Position numbers and translations under genes: made by a program. From UBA791 sp963602355 (GTDB taxonomy: Bacteria > Cyanobacteriota > Vampirovibrionia > Gastranaerophilales > Gastranaerophilaceae): a DNA stretch of 64,000 bases. The stretch lies in assembly GCA_963602355.1 (NCBI GenBank), contig CAVCIU010000001.1, positions 34,071-98,070 of the forward strand, in the 5' to 3' direction. Below the pieces are notes generated by a model that ran no database searches, was not told the origin of the DNA, and was given only the letters and a program-made list of their open reading frames with translations. Positions 23,822 through 31,086 of the stretch are shown piece by piece; positions within the stretch are counted from its first letter, which is position 1, and the number at the start of each line of letters is the position of its first letter.

Positions 23822-25760
23822 TGTTTGTAATCCTTAGAATTTCATAGATATTCATCTTTTTAGCTTTACCACGAATTTGTACTTCTGAAATTTTGATTAC
23901 ATCAACATAACCCTTAACTTCATCATACGTAGAACTACTAATCAAGAAATTTGTTTTATAGATTTTGTTATAACTTTCTAGACGAGATGCAAGGTTAACA
24001 GTATCACCGATAACTGTGTATTCAAGACGTTTTTCAGAACCGATGTTACCTACGAAGGCATCACCTGTGTTTATACCAACACCAATTTCGATTTTTGGTT
24101 TACCTTCGTATAACCATTTTTCTTGAAGTTGTTTAACCTTTTTAAGCATTGCATTTGCACATAAAACGGCATTTAAAGCATGGTTTTTGTCTTGAATAGG
24201 TTCACCAAAGATTGCCATAACAGCATCACCGATGAACTTGTTAATAACGCCGTTGTATTTTGTAATTATTGGTTCAATTTCTGTAAAATATTCGTTTAAT
24301 ATAACGGAAATCTCTTCTGGAGTAAGCTTTTCACTCATAGAAGTAAAACCTCTGATATCAGCGAATAAAACAGTTACGTTTGAACGTTTTCCACCAAGAG
24401 ATAAGTTGTCAATGTTGCTTACAACATTTCTCATAACGTCTTGAGAAATGTATCTACCCATTGCGTCTTTGATTTTATCTTTGTTACGAGCTTCTAGGAT
24501 AAACTTGTAAGAATATCCAAAAATCATTGTGATTAATTGAAGCGCAAGCGGTGTTATAACGTTTATTGCGATATTAAACTTGAAGAAGGTTATACAAATT
24601 GCGATATATGCAATCATAATAAGAGCAATAATACCCAATGACATAAACAATGAGTAATAAGTTACAATTAAGAAGGTTGCCAAGATAAGCACAACTTGAA
24701 CAATAAAATCTTGTAAAATCGGTGTTGGAACGATAAATTCGTCATACAAAAGGTTGTCTAAGTTTGTTGCCTGAATATCAACCCCAGGGTGTTTTGGGTG
24801 GATAGGAGTTGGCAAAGCATCTTCCAAACCTAATGCTGCCGCTTTTGCGTTTGCACCAACAAAAACAATTTTTCCGTCAAATTCTTTTGGATCAATAACA
24901 GGCTTTTTACCTTTTTGAATATTATCCCAAGAGTCAACAATATCAATAGCAGAATAAGTTTTTCTTGAATATTCTGATTGAGGTAATGTTTTGTAGAAAT
25001 GCATGTAGTTAAACATTGCAGTGTATGATTGATTTACAGGAATTTTCAAATCAGTTTTGTTGTTTGTAATGTATTTATCTGTAACGGTGAATTCAGTAAT
25101 ACCGTTTAATTTGGCATACATTCTCAAACCTAATGACGGATATAATTTACCTTTGTATGACAATAATTGAGGAATTGTTCTTATGTAACCGTCTCTATCA
25201 AGCTCAACGTATACAGAACCAACCTCTTTTGCGGCTTTAAAATATCCTTCTGGATACATTGATAAACTTCTGAATGGACTTCTCGCTTTTTGAGAACGTT
25301 CATCATTAATTTTTATACCGAATTTATCATCAAAAGCTTTGTCATAAGCCTCACCAATAGATTTGTCATTGTATGATTTAACTAATGGCGCAAAACCTAC
25401 GACTAATTTATTACTGCTTTCAACAGATTTGTATAGCTCTAAATCAGCTTTGAAATTATCTTTATCAACAGAAGATAAAATTGAGTCGAAACCAATCAAT
25501 TTAGCATTTGTGTACTTGTCCAAATAGTTGAACATTTTTGCATACATATCTCTTTTCCAAGGCCAACGTTGCTTAGATATTGATTTATCATCAATAACGA
25601 TGATAACAGCATCACTATGACCCGCCTTGTCTGCGACGACAGAATTCATCATTACATTGTAAAATTTAGGTTCAACAAAAAAGTTGAAGATAAAATATGT
25701 AATGAACATAAAAACTATAACTGCTGTAAAAATTATTAGTGGTTTAAACTTTTTCATCAT
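23799..25760 (-). CDS. CHASE2-domain adenylate/guanylate cyclase
   Basis: A 653-residue membrane-bound class III cyclase. One N-terminal membrane helix (about 7-28) leads to an extracytoplasmic CHASE2 sensor (SDAVIIVIDDKSI...GKIVFVGANAKAAALG). Three close membrane helices follow (about 350-415), then a cytoplasmic cyclase domain (about 455-650). Both metal aspartates are present (FADIRGFTSM and FIGDAVMAIFG), as is GDTVNLASRLES. CHASE2-3TM-cyclase is a common cyanobacterial architecture. Whether it makes cAMP or cGMP cannot be decided by eye, though cAMP is more usual. It forms a tight pair with the receiver protein downstream. Confidence 0.92.
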   Translation of the reverse strand: MMKKFKPLIIFTAVIVFMFITYFIFNFFVEPKFYNVMMNSVVADKAGHSDAVIIVIDDKSISKQRWPWKRDMYAKMFNYLDKYTNAKLIGFDSILSSVDKDNFKADLELYKSVESSNKLVVGFAPLVKSYNDKSIGEAYDKAFDDKFGIKINDERSQKARSPFRSLSMYPEGYFKAAKEVGSVYVELDRDGYIRTIPQLLSYKGKLYPSLGLRMYAKLNGITEFTVTDKYITNNKTDLKIPVNQSYTAMFNYMHFYKTLPQSEYSRKTYSAIDIVDSWDNIQKGKKPVIDPKEFDGKIVFVGANAKAAALGLEDALPTPIHPKHPGVDIQATNLDNLLYDEFIVPTPILQDFIVQVVLILATFLIVTYYSLFMSLGIIALIMIAYIAICITFFKFNIAINVITPLALQLITMIFGYSYKFILEARNKDKIKDAMGRYISQDVMRNVVSNIDNLSLGGKRSNVTVLFADIRGFTSMSEKLTPEEISVILNEYFTEIEPIITKYNGVINKFIGDAVMAIFGEPIQDKNHALNAVLCANAMLKKVKQLQEKWLYEGKPKIEIGVGINTGDAFVGNIGSEKRLEYTVIGDTVNLASRLESYNKIYKTNFLISSSTYDEVKGYVDVIKISEVQIRGKAKKMNIYEILRITNNEKSTNS

Positions 25761-25784
25761 AACTCCGTTTTACTTATTTCATGA

Positions 25785-25790
25785 TATAAT
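25785..25790 (+). promoter_or_regulatory. Extended -10 box of eda
   Basis: TGATATAAT, with core 25785-25790, gives a leader of about 20 nt. That leader contains the AAAGGA ribosome site before the ATG at 25816. Confidence 0.5.
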
Positions 25791-25815
25791 AAATGTGAAA
25801 AAAAGGATACTAATT

Positions 25816-26421
25816 ATGGCAAATTTAATCGATTTATTAAAAGAAGAAAAACTTTACCCAATCATCAGATGTGCAGATCCTCAAAAAACAAAAGATACTG
25901 CAAGAGCATTGATTGACGGTGGAGTAAAAATATTAGAAATAACTCTTGAAAACAGAGAAATTTATGGCGCAATTGAAGAATTATCAAAAGAAGTTACAAT
26001 TTGCGCAGGTGGTGTTATTACTGCACAACAAGCAACAAATGCTATTCAACACGGCGCAAAAATTATTTCTTCACCAATTTTCCAAATGAATATGGTTAAG
26101 ATTTCAAAAAATGCACAAATTCCGTTTATCGCTGGTACTTCAACAGCAAACGAAGCTTATCAAGCTTGGAAAGCAAGAGTTCCATTAATTAAGATTTATC
26201 CAATTACTGCATTGGGCGGACCTTTGTACGTTGAAGACTTGCTAAGACCAATGCCATTCTTGAATATTATGCCAATGGGTAATATCAAATTAGAAGAAGT
26301 TCCACAATATATTGAAGCTGGCGCTGCAGCAGTTGGCGTTGGTAGAGATTTATACAAAGGCTTTAACTTCTCAGAAATTACTAACCGTACAAAAAAGATT
26401 ATGCAAGAAATAAAAGGTTAA
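25816..26421 (+). CDS. eda: 2-keto-3-deoxy-6-phosphogluconate / 4-hydroxy-2-oxoglutarate aldolase
   Basis: Class I aldolase that splits KDPG into pyruvate and glyceraldehyde-3-phosphate. The 201-residue protein has the catalytic Glu in LEITLEN (E41) and the Schiff-base Lys in LIKIYP (K126), plus the phosphate loop AAAVGVGRDL. I start at the ATG at 25816 behind AAAGGA; the in-frame extension back to 25684 overlaps the divergent cyclase gene and has no support. No Entner-Doudoroff dehydratase is in the window, so a role in uronate or amino-acid breakdown is equally possible. It is followed by csaB after 4 bp. Confidence 0.88.
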   Translation: MANLIDLLKEEKLYPIIRCADPQKTKDTARALIDGGVKILEITLENREIYGAIEELSKEVTICAGGVITAQQATNAIQHGAKIISSPIFQMNMVKISKNAQIPFIAGTSTANEAYQAWKARVPLIKIYPITALGGPLYVEDLLRPMPFLNIMPMGNIKLEEVPQYIEAGAAAVGVGRDLYKGFNFSEITNRTKKIMQEIKG

Positions 26422-26425
26422 TAAA

Positions 26426-27442
26426 ATGGCTAAAAAAGTTGTTATATCTGGATATTATGGCTGTGATAATTTTGGCGACGAAACTATTTTAAAAGTTTTG
26501 GTTGATAAATTGAAGGAAGAAAATGCTGATATTACTGTACTTTCTTTAAATCCAGAAAAGACAAAGGCTTTGCATAGGGTTAAAACGGTGAAGAGTTTTG
26601 ACTTGTTGAAGGTTATAACAACTATTATGAAATCAGATGTACTTATATCTGGTGGCGGAAGCCTTTTACAAGATGCTACAAGCTTAAAGAGCTTGTTGTA
26701 TTACCTTTTTGTAATTTCTGTTGCAGAATTTTTCCATAAAAAGGTTATGATTTTTGCACAAGGCATTGGACCTATAAATAATAAATTGGGTCAAAATTGG
26801 TGTAAGAAACTTCTTAAAAAAGCAACTTGCGTAACTGTAAGAGACGATAAGAGCTTGTTCTTGCTAAGAGGTTGGGGAATTAATACAGAACGTGTTGTAG
26901 ACCCATTATTTGCACTTAAACTTGCTGGCTCTATGCCTACAGAAACAGTTGGTATCCAACTTAGAAGTTTTAAAGGTTTGACAGAAACATTTTTACAAAA
27001 ACTAGCTAAGTCTGTTGAACAAAATTTCTATAATAAAAAGATAAAGATTTTTTCATTCCAAGATAGCTTGGATAAAGAGGTTTGCACACATTTTGAGGGT
27101 CTTTTGAAGAGCTTAAATCCTAATATGCAAACAGAAGTCGTTTATAATAAAACACCAGAACAATTGATTGAACAAATGAGAAGTCTTCAATATATGATAG
27201 CGATGAGATTTCACGCATGCTTGATTTGCGCTAAATATGGTGTGAAGACATTGGCTCTTTCTTATGATTATAAAGTAGAAAGATTGGCAGAAGACTTAAA
27301 ATTACCTTATACGAATATAAAACCAGATGTTAATATGGACTTTTTCATTAATTTAATGAGAAATATCGATAGAGGACAACTTTTGACTGTTGTAAACTCT
27401 AAAGAATTTGATTGGTCATATTTAGAAAATCTAGTTAGATAA
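26426..27442 (+). CDS. csaB: Polysaccharide pyruvyl transferase CsaB
   Basis: Adds ketal-linked pyruvate to a secondary cell wall polymer, creating the ligand for SLH domains. The 338-residue protein has the family start SGYYGCDNFGDE, a glycosyltransferase-like fold with SGGGSLLQD, FAQGIGPI and VRDDKS, and the C-terminal MRFHACLICAKYGV. The SLH protein at 9710-11107 is the obvious client, and in cyanobacteria this system attaches the outer membrane to the wall. It is probably co-transcribed with eda, although no metabolic link is known. Its 3' end overlaps the convergent metallopeptidase gene by 12 bp. Confidence 0.88.
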   Translation: MAKKVVISGYYGCDNFGDETILKVLVDKLKEENADITVLSLNPEKTKALHRVKTVKSFDLLKVITTIMKSDVLISGGGSLLQDATSLKSLLYYLFVISVAEFFHKKVMIFAQGIGPINNKLGQNWCKKLLKKATCVTVRDDKSLFLLRGWGINTERVVDPLFALKLAGSMPTETVGIQLRSFKGLTETFLQKLAKSVEQNFYNKKIKIFSFQDSLDKEVCTHFEGLLKSLNPNMQTEVVYNKTPEQLIEQMRSLQYMIAMRFHACLICAKYGVKTLALSYDYKVERLAEDLKLPYTNIKPDVNMDFFINLMRNIDRGQLLTVVNSKEFDWSYLENLVR

Positions 27443-28963
27443 GTATGTTGCTAATTTTGCAACAGTTTTTGGAAAATATCTTTGTAAATATTCTGCTCTC
27501 ATTGAGTATTTATCAACTGTGTTATAAGTATTCAAAAGTGCATTAACTTCTGCCAAAGATTCTTTTAATGCTCCATTTGTCCCACTTGGATGTCCTGAAG
27601 TTTTAATAAAATAGTCAATGTGTTCTCTTTGCGCATTTGCAAAATTTTTATTAAATAATTCTTTTTCTTTATCGTAAGTTTCTTTTATATCCTTGTTTGC
27701 AGAAACCAATAAACTTTCTGTTGCATCTTTTGTTTTAAAAGTTGTTGTATCATATTGCTTCATATCTTTCGCATGACCAAGTTCATGCAATAAAACATAA
27801 GGAATATCACACGTAGTAACATCTTTTCTTGCTGGATGATAAAAAGATTCAGCACTATCATCTGTTTGTAACAAACGAGTTACATTATCTTTCATTTTTA
27901 TCAACTCATCACCTGAAACAGTTTTTAAAATTGGAATTAATTTTTTGCTATTTCCACCTAGGATATAACTATATAAATCAATTTCTGTGTCTTTATTAGT
28001 TTTTATATCTGTTATGTTTAATTTCTTATTTTCGTTACTATATACTATTTTATAAGATTTATCATTTTTTGATGAAATAAAAGTATTTTCATCAATAACT
28101 TCAAATGCCTCTGAATTTTTATACAAAACTTTTCCTGATTTGTCTGTAATTTTATAATCAGAAATTCTATTACCTTTAGGATCATCCTCAAATAAGTACT
28201 CTGTTTTTGTACCATCTAAAGAAGTCATATTCTTTTTAACAGTTTTTATACCAGTCTTTTTATCGATTTTTCCAAGACTTATTTCTTCAATTTTTCCATC
28301 ATTATAAATTCGTTTTCTGTTAAAAATGCCTTTTATTTCAGACGGTTCGGCATACTCTTTATAATTTTTTGTTACAATTAACTCCGTTTGTGGAATTAAT
28401 TTGTCATTTACTACCTTGCTTGTAACTTTTGAAATCATGCCTGTTTCTAAATCTTTTGATTTTTTAATTTCAAATTTTTCTTTATTATGGATTTTGTAAT
28501 TTATATCTTCAGTACAACGAGGTTTGCCGTTTTTATCTATGATTAATATTTTTTTATTTTCATCAGTCGTAATCACAGTTATATCAAGAGAATTATTATC
28601 ATATTTATTTGAATCTAGTTTAATTTCTTTTAAATTTTCACCGCAAATTTTCTCCATCTCAATAATTTTATCTGCAACCTTTTTTGCATCTAAATCTTTA
28701 TTTGAATAATATAGGTTAAATGTAATATCCTCAGCTGAAAGTTTTGTATTAGCTAAAATATTAACTTTTTCTTGAATTTCAACAGGTTTCTTTGACAGTT
28801 TTTCTAGTTGTTTTTCACTAAATTTTTCTTTCAATTTATCAGATATAATAAAAGTAGTTTTTTCAAAAGTATCAGGCTTGTTTGACAATTTTTGTGTACT
28901 ACTAGATACAATTACATTTGTAACTGAAGTTACTCTATTAATATTATTAGATATATTCACCAT
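27431..28963 (-). CDS. Predicted zinc metallopeptidase, lethal-factor-like C-terminal domain
   Basis: A 510-residue protein without a signal peptide or membrane segment. The C-terminal domain has HELGHAKD (H393, E394, H397) and, about 70 residues on, KESLAEVNALL, where E468 can be the third zinc ligand. HExGHxxD followed by ExxAE is the pattern of anthrax-lethal-factor-type (ATLF) peptidases. Residues about 1-120 are Ser/Thr/Lys-rich and helical. Residues about 120-330 are repetitive beta-hairpin-like segments (GKPRCTEDINYKI, GKIEEISLGKI, GKVLYKNSEAFEVI). I do not recognise the N-terminal part. Its start codon overlaps the stop of the small gene upstream (TAATG), and both lie behind a cobalamin-riboswitch-like leader. 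Whether it is exported or acts inside the cell is unknown. Confidence 0.65.
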   Translation of the reverse strand: MVNISNNINRVTSVTNVIVSSSTQKLSNKPDTFEKTTFIISDKLKEKFSEKQLEKLSKKPVEIQEKVNILANTKLSAEDITFNLYYSNKDLDAKKVADKIIEMEKICGENLKEIKLDSNKYDNNSLDITVITTDENKKILIIDKNGKPRCTEDINYKIHNKEKFEIKKSKDLETGMISKVTSKVVNDKLIPQTELIVTKNYKEYAEPSEIKGIFNRKRIYNDGKIEEISLGKIDKKTGIKTVKKNMTSLDGTKTEYLFEDDPKGNRISDYKITDKSGKVLYKNSEAFEVIDENTFISSKNDKSYKIVYSNENKKLNITDIKTNKDTEIDLYSYILGGNSKKLIPILKTVSGDELIKMKDNVTRLLQTDDSAESFYHPARKDVTTCDIPYVLLHELGHAKDMKQYDTTTFKTKDATESLLVSANKDIKETYDKEKELFNKNFANAQREHIDYFIKTSGHPSGTNGALKESLAEVNALLNTYNTVDKYSMRAEYLQRYFPKTVAKLATYLSN

Positions 28964-29193
28964 TATTTTTTTGTTACCATGCTTAAAAAAGTATTAACCA
29001 TATCCATAATACCCAAAATACCTATTAATAAACTCCCATTACCTGATGATTTTTTATTAGTATTTGTAAATGTATCAACTTGTGGTTCTGTTTGTGCAAC
29101 TGGTGCTGTTACAAGTTGTTGTGTTTCTGTTGTCTCAACAACATTTGTATCTGCGTTTCCTTTAAAAGAAACTGGCATAATTCTACTAATCAT
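28963..29193 (-). CDS. Small protein coupled to the metallopeptidase
   Basis: A 76-residue protein that I do not recognise. It begins MISRIMPVSFKGN, has a Thr/Gln/Val-rich middle (ETTETQQLVTAPVAQTE), and ends with a glycine-rich hydrophobic segment (GSLLIGILGIMDMVNTFLSMV) that could enter a membrane, then KK. The ribosome site is excellent (AAGGAG) and the stop codon overlaps the start of the peptidase gene by one base, so the two are made in step. It is the first gene after the riboswitch-like leader. It could be an inhibitor, chaperone or membrane anchor for the peptidase; all of these are inference from position. Confidence 0.6.
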   Translation of the reverse strand: MISRIMPVSFKGNADTNVVETTETQQLVTAPVAQTEPQVDTFTNTNKKSSGNGSLLIGILGIMDMVNTFLSMVTKK

Positions 29194-29219
29194 CTTTTTC
29201 TTTTCTCCTTAACAATATC

Positions 29220-29380
29220 CTTGCATATCACTGCAACCTTTTTGTCAAAGCAGAATCGGGTATTAATTGCTATTTATAAATATCCCTTTTCCTGTCTCGA
29301 GGTTGAAAACAAATTAAGCATTCCGACTTTTACGGCTGCGGACCAGTGTAGGACTCTCACCCTTCTTTCCTCAATTCGTT
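29220..29380 (-). ncRNA. Adenosylcobalamin riboswitch-like leader
   Basis: Read on the minus strand, the aptamer spans 29379 to 29309. It is closed by a 10-bp stem ACGAATTGAG (29370-29379) / CTTAATTTGT (29309-29318) with two G-U pairs. Inside, in order, are GGAA, GGGTGAGAGTCC, a short hairpin, GTCCGCAGCCGTAA and AAGTCGGAATGC, which match the conserved core and B12-box region of cobalamin riboswitches. A -10 box TAGAAT (29387-29392) puts transcription start at the first base of the closing stem. Downstream, CAACCT can pair with AGGTTG (29300-29305 with 29234-29239), and a TTGCA/TGCAA hairpin lies near the ribosome site, giving a plausible expression platform. The controlled genes are the small protein and the metallopeptidase. 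Confidence 0.82.
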
Positions 29381-29438
29381 ACCTTTATTCTAAATCAAAC
29401 ACAAAAAACATGAAACACTATTTTTACATGTATTAATA

Positions 29439-30308
29439 TTAGTTATTCAAAACTTTTTTAACTATCGAAACAAATTCCTTCAAAGGTTTTCCGCAATTGT
29501 TATTATAAATTGCGCAAATATCCCTCGTAGGTCTATAATTTTTTATTTTTTTATAAACAACTTTATCATTATATTTTACAAACAACTGAGGCACAAAAGC
29601 TATGCCTAACTCCTGTTCCACAAGTGAATGCGCCGTCTCAACATTTCGACATTCAGCCAAAACTTTTGGTTCAAACTTCGATTTTTTACATAATTCTCTT
29701 GCCAATTTACCCAACATCTGTTCACTAGAAAGCATAACAAAAGGTTTATCCGTCAAATCTGCTAAATCAACCTCGTCTTTTTCAATTGAAAAACTTTTCG
29801 GAATATCTAAATAAATTTCTTCCTTCATCAACAATTCGCTATTATATGAAACAGAATCAACATTTACCTCATCTAAAAGCAAGTCTAATTCTTTATTCTC
29901 AAGCATTTTATGCAAAATCGGTGTTGGATATTCTTTTATCACAACAAAAGAATGTGGATACAAAATTCTAAACTCTTTTATTACCTGTGGTAAAAGATAA
30001 ATACTTCTGTGAGTTGCAACACCTACAATAATTCTGACATTATTCTGAGTAGAAATCTCTTTCAATTTATCTAACATTTCCTCTTCAGTTGCTAAAACAC
30101 TCTTTGCCCACTCAATATATATCTCACCCGCATAAGTCAATTTTAAAGGAGTAACATTTGTCTCAAATAATTTAACTCTTAACTCTTTTTCCAAATTTTT
30201 AATACATTGGCTCAAAGACGACTGTGAAACAAACAACTTCTTTGAAGCCTTTGTAATATTCAATTCTTCCGCAATAGTAACAATATATTTTAGCTGATTT
30301 ATATTCAT
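29439..30308 (-). CDS. LysR-family transcriptional regulator
   Basis: A 289-residue LysR regulator. The N-terminal winged helix-turn-helix (QLKYIVTIAEELNITKASKKLFVSQSSLSQCIKNLEKEL) is canonical, followed by a linker helix and a two-lobed effector-binding domain ending FVSIVKKVLNN. It is divergent from the SemiSWEET-like gene at 30409, and a LysR-type T-N11-A palindrome lies between them at 30323-30337. It most likely regulates that gene and itself. TATAAT at 30315-30320 on the minus strand ends 6 nt before the ATG, a leaderless arrangement. The effector is unknown. Confidence 0.9.
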   Translation of the reverse strand: MNINQLKYIVTIAEELNITKASKKLFVSQSSLSQCIKNLEKELRVKLFETNVTPLKLTYAGEIYIEWAKSVLATEEEMLDKLKEISTQNNVRIIVGVATHRSIYLLPQVIKEFRILYPHSFVVIKEYPTPILHKMLENKELDLLLDEVNVDSVSYNSELLMKEEIYLDIPKSFSIEKDEVDLADLTDKPFVMLSSEQMLGKLARELCKKSKFEPKVLAECRNVETAHSLVEQELGIAFVPQLFVKYNDKVVYKKIKNYRPTRDICAIYNNNCGKPLKEFVSIVKKVLNN

Positions 30309-30314
30309 AACAAA

Positions 30315-30337
30315 ATTATACCATAAGCAAAACTTAT
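30315..30337. promoter_or_regulatory. LysR operator (T-N11-A) and overlapping extended -10
   Basis: ATAAGCAAAACTTAT (30323-30337) is a 5-bp inverted repeat with the T-N11-A geometry of LysR sites. It abuts the regulator's own extended -10 TGGTATAAT (core 30315-30320, minus strand), as expected for autoregulation. Confidence 0.55.
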
Positions 30338-30408
30338 AATTATAATAAAAAATTAGTATTTTTAATTATGACAATTTAGATTTATTATAATTGCGAAAGG
30401 AAAAAGAT

Positions 30409-30669
30409 ATGAGTATTTTTGAAGCTGGAATGATGGTATGTTTTGGTGCAAGTTGGCCTATCGCTGCATACAAAACATTTAAAGCAAAAAGTGTAGACGG
30501 AAAAAGTTTAAGATTTTCATTTTTAATTTTATTAGGATATGTTTTCGGGATTATACACAAGGTTTTATACAGTCCAGATTTAGTAATAATTTTATACATA
30601 CTAAATATGCTTTTCTTACTAATAGATATTGGTCTTCATATTAAATATAAATACCAAAGAAAAGCCTAA
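30409..30669 (+). CDS. SemiSWEET/PQ-loop small membrane transporter
   Basis: An 86-residue membrane protein with three predicted helices. The PQ-loop-type motif is FGASWPIAAYKTFKAKSVDGKSLRFSFL, with the conserved WP in the first helix and the KSxxGxSL loop before the second. Bacterial SemiSWEETs of this size dimerise to carry sugars or similar small solutes. I start at the ATG at 30409, which follows AAAGGA; an upstream TTG adds six charged residues without support. The divergent LysR gene is its probable regulator. The solute is unknown. Confidence 0.75.
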   Translation: MSIFEAGMMVCFGASWPIAAYKTFKAKSVDGKSLRFSFLILLGYVFGIIHKVLYSPDLVIILYILNMLFLLIDIGLHIKYKYQRKA

Positions 30670-30721
30670 AAAGTGTTTATTTTTTAGAGGTCAAAATGTT
30701 CTTAATTGAAAACAGATAATT

Positions 30722-30757
30722 TAGTGTAACCATTTGCCCCAAAGTATTTTTACACTA
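30722..30757. repeat. Inverted repeat after the SemiSWEET gene
   Basis: TAGTGTAA (30722-30729) and TTACACTA (30750-30757) form a perfect 8-bp stem between convergent genes. It could terminate transcription weakly from either side, as no long T-tract follows. Confidence 0.35.
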
Positions 30758-31018
30758 TTTATTCCCGAAAAGTTTTTTCAATTTGTCAAAGATTTTCTTT
30801 GCCAAATCAGAATCACTCTCTTGTAAAAACGAATCGTCATCATCTTCGTTAAAGATGCTTTTATCAAATTCATCTCTATCACGTTCTTGTTGCTCTTCAT
30901 CCTGCTGTTCTTGTTGAAAATACCCTGTATTTCCAGCGCCACCGTCGCCAACCTTTGAAGATTGTTGTATTGTCGGTTGATTGAATTCGTTGCCAACAGG
31001 GTTAAAATTGAAGCTCAT
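30755..31018 (-). CDS. Small acidic low-complexity protein, function unknown
   Basis: An 87-residue protein: MSFNFNPVGNEFNQ, a Gln/Glu/Asp-rich middle (EQQDEEQQERDRDEFDKS), then a basic amphipathic end (DLAKKIFDKLKKLFGNK). The first half looks disordered. A GGATTTTC ribosome site precedes the ATG. I do not recognise a family. It follows the DUF115-like gene's strand and is 68 bp downstream of it, so co-transcription is possible. The composition is coherent and the ribosome site is reasonable, but evidence for a real product is moderate. Confidence 0.5.
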   Translation of the reverse strand: MSFNFNPVGNEFNQPTIQQSSKVGDGGAGNTGYFQQEQQDEEQQERDRDEFDKSIFNEDDDDSFLQESDSDLAKKIFDKLKKLFGNK

Positions 31019-31086
31019 AAGAAAATCCTTTTTGTTACAGTTTAAAAAATTACACGTATATTTTCATCGTATACATGTATTATTCC

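Noticed and set aside
29305..29382. RNase P RNA (GAGGAAAG-like start)
   Set aside because: Only the short GAGGAAAG string matches. The following GGGTGAGAGTCC, GTCCGCAGCCGTAA and AAGTCGGAATGC fit a cobalamin aptamer, and the length is far too short for RNase P.
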